Source: Rouxiella chamberiensis (lineage in GTDB: Bacteria > Pseudomonadota > Gammaproteobacteria > Enterobacterales > Enterobacteriaceae). Taken from it: a DNA stretch of 64,000 nucleotides. The stretch lies in assembly GCF_026967475.1 (NCBI RefSeq), contig NZ_CP114058.1, positions 1,240,001 to 1,304,000 on the forward strand. The letters are read 5' to 3'. This document shows, piece by piece, positions 13,895 to 22,291 of the stretch (position 1 is its first letter; each line of letters starts with the position of its first letter). Position numbers and translations under genes: made by a program. The notes under the pieces are model-generated. The model had not been told where the DNA came from, ran no database searches, and saw only the letters and a program-made list of their open reading frames with translations.

Positions 13895-14620
13895 TCAATG
13901 CACCTCGCCAAGGGGTTTCTTGCGTGGACGCGTCACCGGCGCACGCAGATGGGGCGTGATTCGGTACTCCAGCAGCATCACCAGACGGCTTATCACCAGA
14001 TTGATGAGCAGATAAAGGGCACCCGTGACCAGAAAGACTTCAAGGGCGCGATAGGTGTCGGAAATAATCTGTGCGGCAATGCCCGTGATATCCATCAGCG
14101 TGATGATGGAACACAGCGACGTGGACTGCACCATAGAGATAAGTTCATTGCCGTAGGCGGGCAGAGCCTGACGAATGGCGATGGGGAAAATAATCCGTCG
14201 CACCATGAGCAGGCGAGACATGCCGCAGGCGCGGGCGGCTTCGAGCGCACCGTGCGGCACGGACTGCAAGCCACCGCGCAGGATTTCACTGCCGTAGGCC
14301 GCCGTACAGAGCGACAGGGACAGCAACGCGCAGCCGAAAGGTTCACGCAGCAGCGGCCAGAGAAAGCTCTGGCGAACACTCTCGAACTGGCCCATGCCGT
14401 AGTAAATCAGAAAGAGTTGCACCAGCAGCGGCGTGCCGCGAAAACAGAACACATAAAGTCGTGCAGGTGCGCTCAGCCAGCGGTAGGGCGAAAGACGCGC
14501 AAAGGCCAGCAGCAGCGCGAGACAAAACCCTGCGAGTACCGAATAGAAGGTCAGCTCCAGCGTTAGCGGTATGCCGGGCAGCAACTGAAACAGGGTATCG
14601 ACAAGAAATTCCATGTCCAT
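13895..14620 (-). CDS. HisM/OccM-type ABC permease
   Basis: A 241-residue inner-membrane permease with about five transmembrane segments. The FCFRGTPLLVQLFLIYYG stretch is the polar amino acid permease signature and EAARACGMSRLLMVRRIIFPIAIRQALPAYGNE is the EAA loop that docks on the ATPase. Its start overlaps the upstream permease stop by one base (TGATG), so the two permeases probably form a heterodimer as HisQM and OccQM do. Confidence 0.93.
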   Translation of the reverse strand: MDMEFLVDTLFQLLPGIPLTLELTFYSVLAGFCLALLLAFARLSPYRWLSAPARLYVFCFRGTPLLVQLFLIYYGMGQFESVRQSFLWPLLREPFGCALLSLSLCTAAYGSEILRGGLQSVPHGALEAARACGMSRLLMVRRIIFPIAIRQALPAYGNELISMVQSTSLCSIITLMDITGIAAQIISDTYRALEVFLVTGALYLLINLVISRLVMLLEYRITPHLRAPVTRPRKKPLGEVH

Positions 14621-15336
14621 CAGCGTTTCACTCCGCGCGAATAGCGCATCTCGGCTTGTCGAAGCGACCAGCCCGAACAGGCCGAAATCAGCAGATACAG
14701 CAGGGCGGCGGCGCAGTAGAAATCGAAAGGCTTGCCGGTCGAGCCTGCGCCCGTCTGTGCCTTGTTCATTAATTCTGCAAGACCCGTGACCGATACCAGC
14801 GCTGCGGCTTTCAGCACCAACTGCCAGACGTTCCCCATGCCGGGCAAGGCGTGGCGCAGCAAAAGAGGAATGACAATGCGGCGAACGCGCACCGGCGTGC
14901 TCATGCCAAAGGCCCGCGCTGCCTCGAGTTCACCCGGCGCGATGGCGTAAAAGGCCCCGCGAAACACTTCCGTCTGCTGCGCGCCCGCCGCAATGCCTAC
15001 GGCCAGCATGCCCGCCAGAAATCCCGGAAAACTGATGAACTGACCTTCGCCAAACAGCTTGCCGAGATGGGTCAGCAACTGACTGCCGCCGAAATACAGG
15101 AGATAGATAATCAACAGGTCGGGAATGCCGCGTACTACAGTGGTATAGCCGTCGGCAAACCAGCGCAGCGGGCGATTGCCGCAAATCTTTGCCCACGAGA
15201 ATACGCCGCCTATCACAGCGGCCAGCAAAAAGCCGGACAGTGACAGAGCGACGGTCATCAGCGCGCCGGATAACAGCATCGGCCCCCAACCGCCCGGCCC
15301 GAAGCTCAATGTATTCAAAAATCCCAAATTCCCCAT
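14620..15336 (-). CDS. HisQ/OccQ-type ABC permease
   Basis: A 238-residue permease, partner of the HisM-like subunit that follows it. VVRGIPDLLIIYLLYFGGS is the HisQ-type signature, GAQQTEVFRGAFYAIAPGELEAARAFGMS contains the EAA loop, and about five hydrophobic segments are visible. It lies 49 nt after the amidohydrolase gene. No ATPase is in this transcription unit; the HisP-like gene at 7178 is the nearest unassigned candidate. Confidence 0.93.
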   Translation of the reverse strand: MGNLGFLNTLSFGPGGWGPMLLSGALMTVALSLSGFLLAAVIGGVFSWAKICGNRPLRWFADGYTTVVRGIPDLLIIYLLYFGGSQLLTHLGKLFGEGQFISFPGFLAGMLAVGIAAGAQQTEVFRGAFYAIAPGELEAARAFGMSTPVRVRRIVIPLLLRHALPGMGNVWQLVLKAAALVSVTGLAELMNKAQTGAGSTGKPFDFYCAAALLYLLISACSGWSLRQAEMRYSRGVKR

Positions 15337-15385
15337 CTCGCGCTCCTTGTGTTATCCGGCAACGTGTTATCCGCCCGTTCAGGAC

Positions 15386-16840
15386 TCAGTGGCTGTCCGG
15401 AAACGGCGGCTGTACTTCGTCGGGAATAGGATTCACAAACGGCGTGCCGTCAAGACGACGTGCGTGCTCGGCCTTGGCGTCGTCAATCAGCGCAGGCTGT
15501 GTCAACAGACTTATCGCCGTGCTCGCCATCAGCTTGGCGGCATGTGCAAGCCCCTTGTGCGCCAGGGCGGATTTCCCCTGTGCGACCAGTTGCCACGAGT
15601 GAGCCGGTGTGCCGATAGTGTAGGTGGCGCTACGACACTGAACGGTCGGCACGACCCAACTTACAGAGCCGACATCGGTCGAGCCAATCAGCGAACTCTC
15701 GGGGCGATCCAGCGGCAGCACGTAGTCGCACAGCAGTTCATCGGATTTTGCAGGAATACTCATGCGCTGATAGGCACTGCGCACTTCCTCTCCATCCATC
15801 GATTCACGAAAACGCGCGGCGTAGGCGCTATCCGCCTCATCAAAGCCCGGACCGCCGAGTTGCAGCAGGTGCGAGTGCATCAGTTCTTCAAGCGGGCGGT
15901 TACCTATCAGGTTGGCATCACCGCTCAGCACAGTGCTTTTCATGCGGGTGCCGGTCATCAGCGCCGCGCCTTTGGCGACGTCATCGACGCGTGCCAGCAG
16001 CGCGGTGAGTTCCGGCAGCGTGCGTGTGCGGACCAGATAACGCACCGTCGCCCGGGCCTGCACCACGTTGGGTGAAAAACCGCCGCTGTCGGTGATGGCG
16101 TAGTGAATGCGGGCGCTGTTGGGCATATGTTCGCGTAGATAGTTGATGCCGACGTTCATCAGCTCCACGGCGTCCAGCGCGCTGCGGCCCAGATGAGGAG
16201 ACGCGGCGGCATGCGCGGCGCGGCCGGTGAAGTGGTAGTTGAGTTCGTTGCAGGCGAGGGAATTGGCGTCCATGACGCAGTTGAACGCGCCGGGATGCCA
16301 GCAGATAGCGACATCCACGTCGTCGAACAGGCCGGCGCGCACCATAAAGCCCTTGGCCGACCCGCCTTCTTCCGCCGGACAACCGTAATAGCGCACCCGA
16401 CCGGCAAGACCCCGAGCCTCGAGAAAATCCTTGACTGCGGTAGCTGCCAGCAGCGCCGAGGAACCCAGCATGTTGTGTCCGCAGCCATGACCGTTGCCGC
16501 CTTCTTCCAGCGGCAGAGGTTCTGCGACATCGGCCTGTTGACTGAGGCCCGGCAGCGCATCGTATTCCCCCATGATGGCAATAACTGGCCCGCCGGAACC
16601 CGCTTCACCGATCATCGCCGTCGGTAGACCGGCCACGCCTTCGGTCACGCGAAAACCTTGCTGCGTTAACAGCTCGCGGTGCGCGGCGGCAGATTTGAAT
16701 TCGGTGTAATTCACTTCGGGAGTGGCCCAGATACGGTCGCTAAGATCCCAGAATATCGCTTTCTTCTCATCGATAAGCGCCCAAATTTCTTGAAGCAGGG
16801 CGCTGTCTGCGGCTGAGGGCGAAGCATCGGTTGGCTGCAT
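15386..16840 (-). CDS. M20-family amidohydrolase, AbgB-like
   Basis: A 484-residue metallo-amidohydrolase similar in length and motifs to AbgB, the p-aminobenzoyl-glutamate hydrolase subunit. Metal-site segments are seen in IMGEYDALPG, GHGCGHNMLGSSALLAA, YYGCPAEEGGSAKGFMV and HPGAFN; the dimerisation lid follows (YHFTGRAAHAAASPHLGRSALDA). As first gene ahead of a HisQM-type importer it probably cleaves the imported amide or acylated amino acid in the cytoplasm. AbgB normally pairs with AbgA, which is not nearby, so p-aminobenzoyl-glutamate is not established as the substrate. Confidence 0.88.
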   Translation of the reverse strand: MQPTDASPSAADSALLQEIWALIDEKKAIFWDLSDRIWATPEVNYTEFKSAAAHRELLTQQGFRVTEGVAGLPTAMIGEAGSGGPVIAIMGEYDALPGLSQQADVAEPLPLEEGGNGHGCGHNMLGSSALLAATAVKDFLEARGLAGRVRYYGCPAEEGGSAKGFMVRAGLFDDVDVAICWHPGAFNCVMDANSLACNELNYHFTGRAAHAAASPHLGRSALDAVELMNVGINYLREHMPNSARIHYAITDSGGFSPNVVQARATVRYLVRTRTLPELTALLARVDDVAKGAALMTGTRMKSTVLSGDANLIGNRPLEELMHSHLLQLGGPGFDEADSAYAARFRESMDGEEVRSAYQRMSIPAKSDELLCDYVLPLDRPESSLIGSTDVGSVSWVVPTVQCRSATYTIGTPAHSWQLVAQGKSALAHKGLAHAAKLMASTAISLLTQPALIDDAKAEHARRLDGTPFVNPIPDEVQPPFPDSH

Positions 16841-17087
16841 GGCAAAAATCCTTATTGGCTGTGAAAGAGACAGATCGGTACCTGTCCATGACTACGCAAT
16901 AAGTCACCAAGCAATAAAGAGGCCAACATTTTGAAACATTTAGACAATAAGCGGGAGTCGCAGGGCGCGCAGAATGTGGCGAACACGTGCCCGGTCAATA
17001 TAGGCAGGGCGAACTAAAATGATCCGTTTTGAAATCGGCCTGAGAGGTGTTGGTGCAGCACCCCGCAATGGGCAGGGTGCCAGTGTG

Positions 17088-17781
17088 TTAACCAAAGAGT
17101 TTCAGCAGAACCGGGAAACAGGAATGGGGCCAGCAGCGAGGTGATAATGCCGCAAATGACCAGCGCCAGCGAGCTGTAGGCACCTTCCTGATAGTCGAGT
17201 TCGGCACAGCGCGCCGTCCCGAGTGCGTGAGAGGCATTACCGATTGCCAGTCCCCGCGACGCCCTGGTGGTTATTTTCAGGAGATTCAACAGGGTGTGAC
17301 CAAATACCGCACCAAGAATGCCGACGAAGATAACGCATACGGCGCTGATGGCCGGAATGCCGTGTATGGACTGTGAAGCCGCCATGGCAATCGGCGTAGT
17401 CACGGATTTCGGCAGGACAGACGCGGCAATCTGCGGCGTAGCGCCCATCCACAGCGCAATCGCGGTACCCGTTGTCATCGCCACCACGCTGCCGATAAAG
17501 CAGATGCCAATGATGGATTTCCAGCGGGCGCGAATCTGGTGCAGTTGCTCGTAGAGCGGGAAAGCCAGCGCGACGACCGCGGGTTGCAGCAAGTCGTTGA
17601 GGATTTTGCTGCCCGCAAAATAGCGCGCATACGGAATCTGCATCACCAGCAAGAGAGGAATGATAATCACCATCGACATCAAAAGCGGGTTCAGCAGCGG
17701 CATACGAAATTTCATCGCCAGCCGACGGGTGATGTAGAACACCACCAGCGTCAACGGCAGCGACCACCAGATTTCACTCAT
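17088..17781 (-). CDS. yohK: YohK, LrgB-family inner membrane protein; one-base frame error near the 3' end
   Basis: A LrgB/CidB-family membrane protein close to E. coli YohK, with about six hydrophobic segments and the [37 protein letters not shown] and [18 protein letters not shown] motifs. After APFLFP the reading frame slips. Removing one base at 17108-17115 (plus-strand GAACCGGG) restores VLLKLFG and a stop at 17088-17090, giving 230 residues against about 231 in E. coli. As printed the frame runs on to 17014. It overlaps yohJ by 4 nt (ATGA). LrgAB-type pairs have been linked to murein hydrolase control and pyruvate transport; the role of YohJK is not settled. Confidence 0.9.
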
Positions 17782-18176
17782 GGCTTATCCTCCGGTTTGA
17801 CCACGGTGGCGCGTTCGGCGTGCATATAGTGTGACGAGTAGGCGACCACCAGCAGCACGATAAAGGTGCTGACAAAACAGGAGACGACCAGCGGCCCGAA
17901 CTGACTGCGCAGTTGATCGTAATAGTTCATGACGCCCACGCCGATAGGCACAAACAACAGCGCCATATAGCGAATCAGCACGCTACAGCCCGGTTTGACC
18001 CATTTATAGGGCAGGATTTGCGTCGAGAGCAGCACAAACAGAATCAGCATGCCGATAATACTGCCCGGAATGGTGAGCGGAAGCAGGGCTGAAACAGCAT
18101 TCCCTGCGTAAAGGCAGGCATAAATCAGAATAAATGCCCGAATATATTGGATAGGTAGAGAGAGTGCGGATTTCAT
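17778..18176 (-). CDS. yohJ: YohJ, LrgA-family inner membrane protein
   Basis: With the start at 18176 ([15 protein letters not shown]) the protein has 132 residues, the same as E. coli YohJ. Conserved segments are [41 protein letters not shown] and [19 protein letters not shown]; four membrane spans are likely. The frame is open up to 18209, but that codon lies inside the -10 box of the CRP promoter described separately, and GGGGCAAGG precedes the chosen ATG. It is the first gene of a yohJK unit; the cdd gene that follows yohK in E. coli is not here. Confidence 0.9.
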   Translation of the reverse strand: MKSALSLPIQYIRAFILIYACLYAGNAVSALLPLTIPGSIIGMLILFVLLSTQILPYKWVKPGCSVLIRYMALLFVPIGVGVMNYYDQLRSQFGPLVVSCFVSTFIVLLVVAYSSHYMHAERATVVKPEDKP

Positions 18177-18204
18177 AACCTTGCCCCAGTCGAAATATGC
18201 ATTC

Positions 18205-18250
18205 ATCATACAATTAAACTTATCGGCTTGCCAGTGTGATCGCCATCACA
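18205..18250 (-). promoter_or_regulatory. CRP-dependent yohJK promoter
   Basis: TGTGATCGCCATCACA (18235-18250) is a perfect TGTGA-N6-TCACA CRP site. On the minus strand a TATGAT -10 box lies at 18210-18205, placing the start near 18198-18200 and the CRP site centre about 43 nt upstream of it, the class II arrangement. There is no good -35 box, as expected. This fits cAMP-CRP control known for the E. coli yohJK-cdd region. Confidence 0.82.
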
Positions 18251-18338
18251 TCTGCAATTTTCCTGGCAGATGTTGAACGTGATACCACAAGGTGATGACA
18301 GAAAGGGCCTAACGTCATGATGAAGGACATAAATAGAA

Positions 18339-18368
18339 AAGCCCGCCTGTCATGACGACGGGCGGGCT
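18339..18368 (-). terminator. Terminator after the sugar-type binding-protein gene
   Basis: On the minus strand AGCCCGCC and GGCGGGCT pair across a loop of about 13 nt and are followed by TTTTC. It sits 19 nt after the repaired stop of the binding-protein gene (18387), which supports that repaired end rather than the premature stop near 18524. Confidence 0.8.
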
Positions 18369-18386
18369 GCACAAGGCGGTTGACGA

Positions 18387-19462
18387 CTACTTCTTGTACT
18401 TGGCTTCCAGTGTGGCGAACCACGGCGCGGTAAAGTCTTCCGACTTGCCCCAGCCCGGAATAATTTTACCCAGCGCATTGACGTTGACGGCACCCGGCTG
18501 GCTCAGCAGCAGGGATTGCGGAATTACCTGGGCCGGAACTCGTAGGTAGACGGCGTTTTTTCACCGGCAATCTTCAGCGCGACCAGACGCAGATTCACGG
18601 CACCGATAAGCTGGGTATCCACCGCCGCGGTGAATTTCCACGGGCTGTCTTTCTCGCGCATCAGCTGCAAATCCTGATTCGAGGCATCGATGCTGTAAAG
18701 TTTGATTTCGGTACGGCCATTCTCTTTAAGCGCCTTGTATGCGCCCTGACTGAAAGCATCCCATGCGCCCCAAATCGCATCTATCTTGCCCTTTGGATAT
18801 TTGGCTAGCAGAGCACCGACCTGATTGGCGGTGTCGCCCTGCACGTCGGATGAGACCGCACCGATGGATTCCAGCTGATGAATGCCCGGATTATCTTTAA
18901 GAATCTGCTGGTAGGTGACGTTGCGGCGTTCCATCGGCGGGAAACCGGCCACCCATAGGCGAACGATATTGGCCTTGCCGTTGAAGTCCTTGACCAGTTC
19001 GCCCATCGAAGCCTGAGTCAGGGATTTATCATCTTGTCGCGTCACGGTCACGCCCGGCGTGCCTTCGGTGACTTCGGTATCGAATACGGAGACGGCAATG
19101 CCTGCCGCCGTAATGTGCTTGACCAGATTATTGGAGTAGGGGCCGCGACCCTGAGAAAGAATAATGCCGTCGTATTTCTGACTAATGGCTTGATTGACGA
19201 AATCCTGAAACTTGGCGTCGTCGCCGTTGCTCAAAAAGGTATCGACCTTGAAGCCTAATGCGCGACCCTGCTTGATGGCACCGGCCAGAAACTGCGTGGT
19301 GTTGTCGTCGGAACCCAGATTGCGGATCACGGCAATACGCACGGGACCGCTGTGCTGCGCGATGGCGGCAGGCACGGCGGCGACCGTTGCCTGTTCTGCG
19401 GCAAAGGCAGGAACGGCGGCATACAGGCTTAGTGCAAGCAGTGACGCGGACATTTTTTTCAT
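18387..19462 (-). CDS. Orphan sugar-type ABC binding protein (Peripla_BP_4-like); one-base frame error
   Basis: A periplasmic binding protein of about 358 residues after repair. The signal peptide is clear (MKKMSASLLALSLYAAVPAFA). The mature part has two alternating lobes of the ribose/galactose-binding type: GPVRIAVIRNLGSDDNTTQFLAG, YDGIILSQGR, GIAVSVFDTEV, IDAIWGAWDAFSQGAYKAL and LYSIDASNQDLQLM. After STYEF the printed frame stops within three codons. Adding one base beside GGAAC at 18535-18539 restores PAQVIPQ and about 45 further residues ending in LEAKYKK, just before the terminator. No permease or ATPase is adjacent, so the ligand and partners are unknown. Confidence 0.85.
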
Positions 19463-19790
19463 TATTACTCCGTCAGGCGTTGGCAGGAAAAATCAATAAG
19501 GCGCACAAGAGGCGAGCAGTATTCAACTATTTAGACATCCATAAGGCTAGGTGTCTAATTTCACAAGCATAGTAGCGGCTTATGAAATGCAGGGGAATAA
19601 CCTCGAGTTAGTATTTTTCGCGCCTTGGTTATGCTTTTAAGCTATATGCATTTTGTTACCCCTGAGGCGGTGAGATTTTAGGGAGGCCGAATTTTCAGAG
19701 GGTTAGCCGCGTTCTAATTTACAGTCTCTATACAATATGGCGTGATTAGTCGGCTAGAATAAGATTTTGTCGCTCTAAAAGGATTATCCG
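19463..19790. other. Intergenic region without recognised gene
   Basis: This 328-nt region separates the divergent binding-protein and yliI genes. It is AT-rich in its right half and must hold both promoters, but I could not assign boxes with confidence, and no small ORF with a good ribosome site was seen. Confidence 0.5.
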
Positions 19791-20951
19791 ATGGCTCGTT
19801 CCCCTCATTTATCCGCCCGTGTCTGGCCCTGGCTGCTGGTGGCTGGCGTGCTGGCAACGCCGGGTGCTGCGCTCGCCCAGGCTGCGGGCAAGCCCGTACC
19901 GAAATTGGCCCTCGACGTGCAAACCGAACTCACCGGCTTGAATCATCCCTGGTCGCTGGCCTTCCTTCCTGATAATCAGGGCGCACTTATTACCGAGCGC
20001 AGCGGAAACTTGCGCCTGTGGCAGCCCGGAAAACCGCTCTCCGAACCGCTCACCGGCGTACCGGCGGTGTGGGTAGAAAGTCAGGCGGGGCTTTGGGATG
20101 TTCGTCTGGCTCCCGATTTTGCCAGCAGCCGCCGTGTGTATTTAAGTTATGCCAGAAAGGATGACAAGGGCGAGCCGCATGCGGAGCTGGGTTATGGCAC
20201 TCTGTCGCAAGACGGGCTGCATCTGGAAAACTTCAAGACGATTTTTGTTGAAACTCCGGCGCTTGAAAGCGGCATCAACCTCGGCGGCCGTCTGGTGTTC
20301 GACGCACAGGGTAATATTCTGATGTCGCTGGGTGACAACAATCAGCGCAGTCAGGCGCAGGAGATGAGCTCTCTGCGCGGCAAGGTGATTCGCCTGACGC
20401 CGGAAGGCGGTATTCCACAGGATAATCCGTTCGTCAAAACCACCGGCGCACGCCCTGAAATCTGGACCTTCGGCAATCGTAATCCGCAGGCGCTGGCGAT
20501 TAATCCGAAGACAGGTGAACTGTGGGAAACCGAGCATGGTCCGCGCGGCGGTGATGAAGTCAATATTCTCAAGGCGGGCAGCAACTACGGCTGGCCGGTG
20601 GCGACGTTCGGCATCAACTATTCCGGCCTGCCCATTCCCGAAGCCAAAGGCTCGCACATCGACGGCATGGAAGACCCGATTTATTACTGGCGCGTTTCGC
20701 CGGGCGTGAGCGGGATGGCGTTCTATACCTCCGATAAATTCCCGCAGTGGAAAGACCTGCTGTTTGTCGGCGCACTTAAAGAGACCACGCTGATTCAGTT
20801 GAGAGTCAATGACAAGCGAGTGTTGAATGAAAAGCGCGGCCTGACCGATTTGGGTCAGCGTATTCGTGAGGTGCAGGTCGGGCCGGATGGATACGTCTAT
20901 GTCCTGACCGACGAAACTGACGGTAAATTGCTGAAGCTGTCGCCTAAGTAA
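19791..20951 (+). CDS. yliI: PQQ-dependent aldose sugar dehydrogenase (YliI/Asd-like)
   Basis: A 386-residue periplasmic protein with a signal peptide (hydrophobic segment WPWLLVAGVLATPGAALAQA). It has the six-bladed beta-propeller layout of soluble glucose dehydrogenase-like enzymes: LNHPWSLAFLPD, SQAGLWDVRLAPDF, GGRLVFDAQGNILMSLGDNNQRSQAQ, FGNRNPQALAINP, ETEHGPRGGDEVNIL, GSNYGWPV and the C-terminal VGPDGYVYVLTDE. Family members oxidise the C1 of aldoses with PQQ and calcium. PQQ is often supplied from outside in enterics; no pqq genes are here. It stands alone and is followed by a bidirectional hairpin. Confidence 0.93.
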   Translation: MARSPHLSARVWPWLLVAGVLATPGAALAQAAGKPVPKLALDVQTELTGLNHPWSLAFLPDNQGALITERSGNLRLWQPGKPLSEPLTGVPAVWVESQAGLWDVRLAPDFASSRRVYLSYARKDDKGEPHAELGYGTLSQDGLHLENFKTIFVETPALESGINLGGRLVFDAQGNILMSLGDNNQRSQAQEMSSLRGKVIRLTPEGGIPQDNPFVKTTGARPEIWTFGNRNPQALAINPKTGELWETEHGPRGGDEVNILKAGSNYGWPVATFGINYSGLPIPEAKGSHIDGMEDPIYYWRVSPGVSGMAFYTSDKFPQWKDLLFVGALKETTLIQLRVNDKRVLNEKRGLTDLGQRIREVQVGPDGYVYVLTDETDGKLLKLSPK

Positions 20952-20967
20952 ACTTGACGCGATGATA

Positions 20968-20999
20968 GCAGCCTCGCCGACCCGCATCGGCGAGGCTGC
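20968..20999. terminator. Bidirectional hairpin between yliI and the MFS gene
   Basis: A perfect 13-bp stem, GCAGCCTCGCCGA pairing with TCGGCGAGGCTGC, closes a 6-nt loop. It lies between two convergent genes (stops at 20951 and 21005). T runs are poor on both sides, so it may be an RNA-stabilising or Rho-assisted element rather than a strong intrinsic terminator. Confidence 0.65.
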
Positions 21000-21004
21000 G
21001 TCTG

Positions 21005-22291
21005 TTATCGACGAACCTGCCGGGATTTGATCAAGGCCCACAGAGAGAGCAAGGCGACCGCCATCAGATAGTAGCTGGGTGCCAGGCTGGTGCCGGTGGC
21101 GCTAATCAACAGCGTACAGATGAACGGCGCAAAGCCGCCAAACACGGTCACGGCAATGTTGTAGCCGATAGCCATGCCGCTTGCGCGAGTGCCCACCGGG
21201 AACAGGTCGGCCATCATCGACGGCACTGCCGAGAAGTAGACCGATTTCAGCAATGCCATCCAGCAAACCAGCGCCACCAGCGAGAACGCGGTGGTGTAAT
21301 GCGTCATCAACCAAAATCCCGGATAAATGGTGACCAGCAGCAGAATGAGCGATCCCCACATCAGCGGCAGTCGACCCACTTTTTCAGCCCACAGGCCCAT
21401 CAGCGGCGTGGCGACGGTCAAAATCACCCCGGCGAGCAGGGTTGCGGTGAAGGCAATCTGGCCCGAGAAATGCAGGGTTTTGGTGGCGTAGGTCGGCACA
21501 TAGTTCAGCATATAGTTGACCGCCGTTGACACCACCATCAGGCCAATCGCCATGCAGAGTAACGATTTTTGCTTGCCAAACAGGGTTTTGAGTGGCGTGG
21601 CAGTCTTGTCTGCTTTCACAAAGCTTTCTGCTTCCGTGATGTTGCGACGGATATAAAGCCCGACCGGACCAATCAGTAATCCGAACGCAAACGGAATGCG
21701 CCATCCCCAATCCTGAATCTGCGTTTCCGATAGCCACTGCGACAGACCCAGACCAAAGGCCGAAGCCAGCAAGGTACTGGCACCCTGTGTCGCAAACTGC
21801 CAGCTGGCAATGTAGGCTTTGCGCTCCGGGAAATGTTCCACCAGAAACGCGGTGGAACTGCCGAATTCGCCGCCCGCCGAGAAGCCCTGAATCAGACGGG
21901 CCAGCAGAATAAGCAGCGGTGCCGCGATGCCGATTGTCGCGTAGGACGGCGTAACGACAATCATCAGGCTGCCCACCATCATCAGACTGATAGAGGCGAG
22001 TAACGAAGCCTTGCGACCGGCGCGGTCGGCGAAGGCGCCCAGCACAACCGCGCCCAGCGGACGAATCAGGAACGAAACGCCGAAGCTGCCGAATGCCAGC
22101 AACAGCGATACCGTTTGATCGGTGGTCGGGAAGTAGGCGCGGGCAATATAGGCCGCAAAGAAGCCGTAAACCGCAATATCAAACCATTCCAGCGCATTGC
22201 CGATGCAGGTGACGAACAGCGTTTTGGTCAGGCTGGGCTTGACGGTGCTGCCTTGCATCGCGGCGGTCTTGAGTGAGGAAATCTGGCTCAT
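21005..22291 (-). CDS. MFS transporter, metabolite:H+ symporter (MHS) family
   Basis: A 428-residue, 12-span transporter. The MHS family signatures are clear: CIGNALEWFDIAVYGFFAAYIA in span 1, GAFADRAGRKASLL in the loop 2-3 motif, LARLIQGFSAGGEFGSS in span 4, and WGWRIPFAFGLLIGPVGLYIRRNI. The family includes ProP, ShiA and citrate/dicarboxylate symporters. It overlaps the upstream M20 peptidase by 4 nt (ATGA), so it probably imports that enzyme's substrate or a related organic anion. The exact substrate is unknown. Confidence 0.92.
   Translation of the reverse strand: MSQISSLKTAAMQGSTVKPSLTKTLFVTCIGNALEWFDIAVYGFFAAYIARAYFPTTDQTVSLLLAFGSFGVSFLIRPLGAVVLGAFADRAGRKASLLASISLMMVGSLMIVVTPSYATIGIAAPLLILLARLIQGFSAGGEFGSSTAFLVEHFPERKAYIASWQFATQGASTLLASAFGLGLSQWLSETQIQDWGWRIPFAFGLLIGPVGLYIRRNITEAESFVKADKTATPLKTLFGKQKSLLCMAIGLMVVSTAVNYMLNYVPTYATKTLHFSGQIAFTATLLAGVILTVATPLMGLWAEKVGRLPLMWGSLILLLVTIYPGFWLMTHYTTAFSLVALVCWMALLKSVYFSAVPSMMADLFPVGTRASGMAIGYNIAVTVFGGFAPFICTLLISATGTSLAPSYYLMAVALLSLWALIKSRQVRR

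Noticed and set aside
20142..21041. A 299-codon minus-strand frame over yliI
   Set aside because: It crosses the yliI-MFS hairpin and runs antisense to a clear beta-propeller enzyme; no family features.
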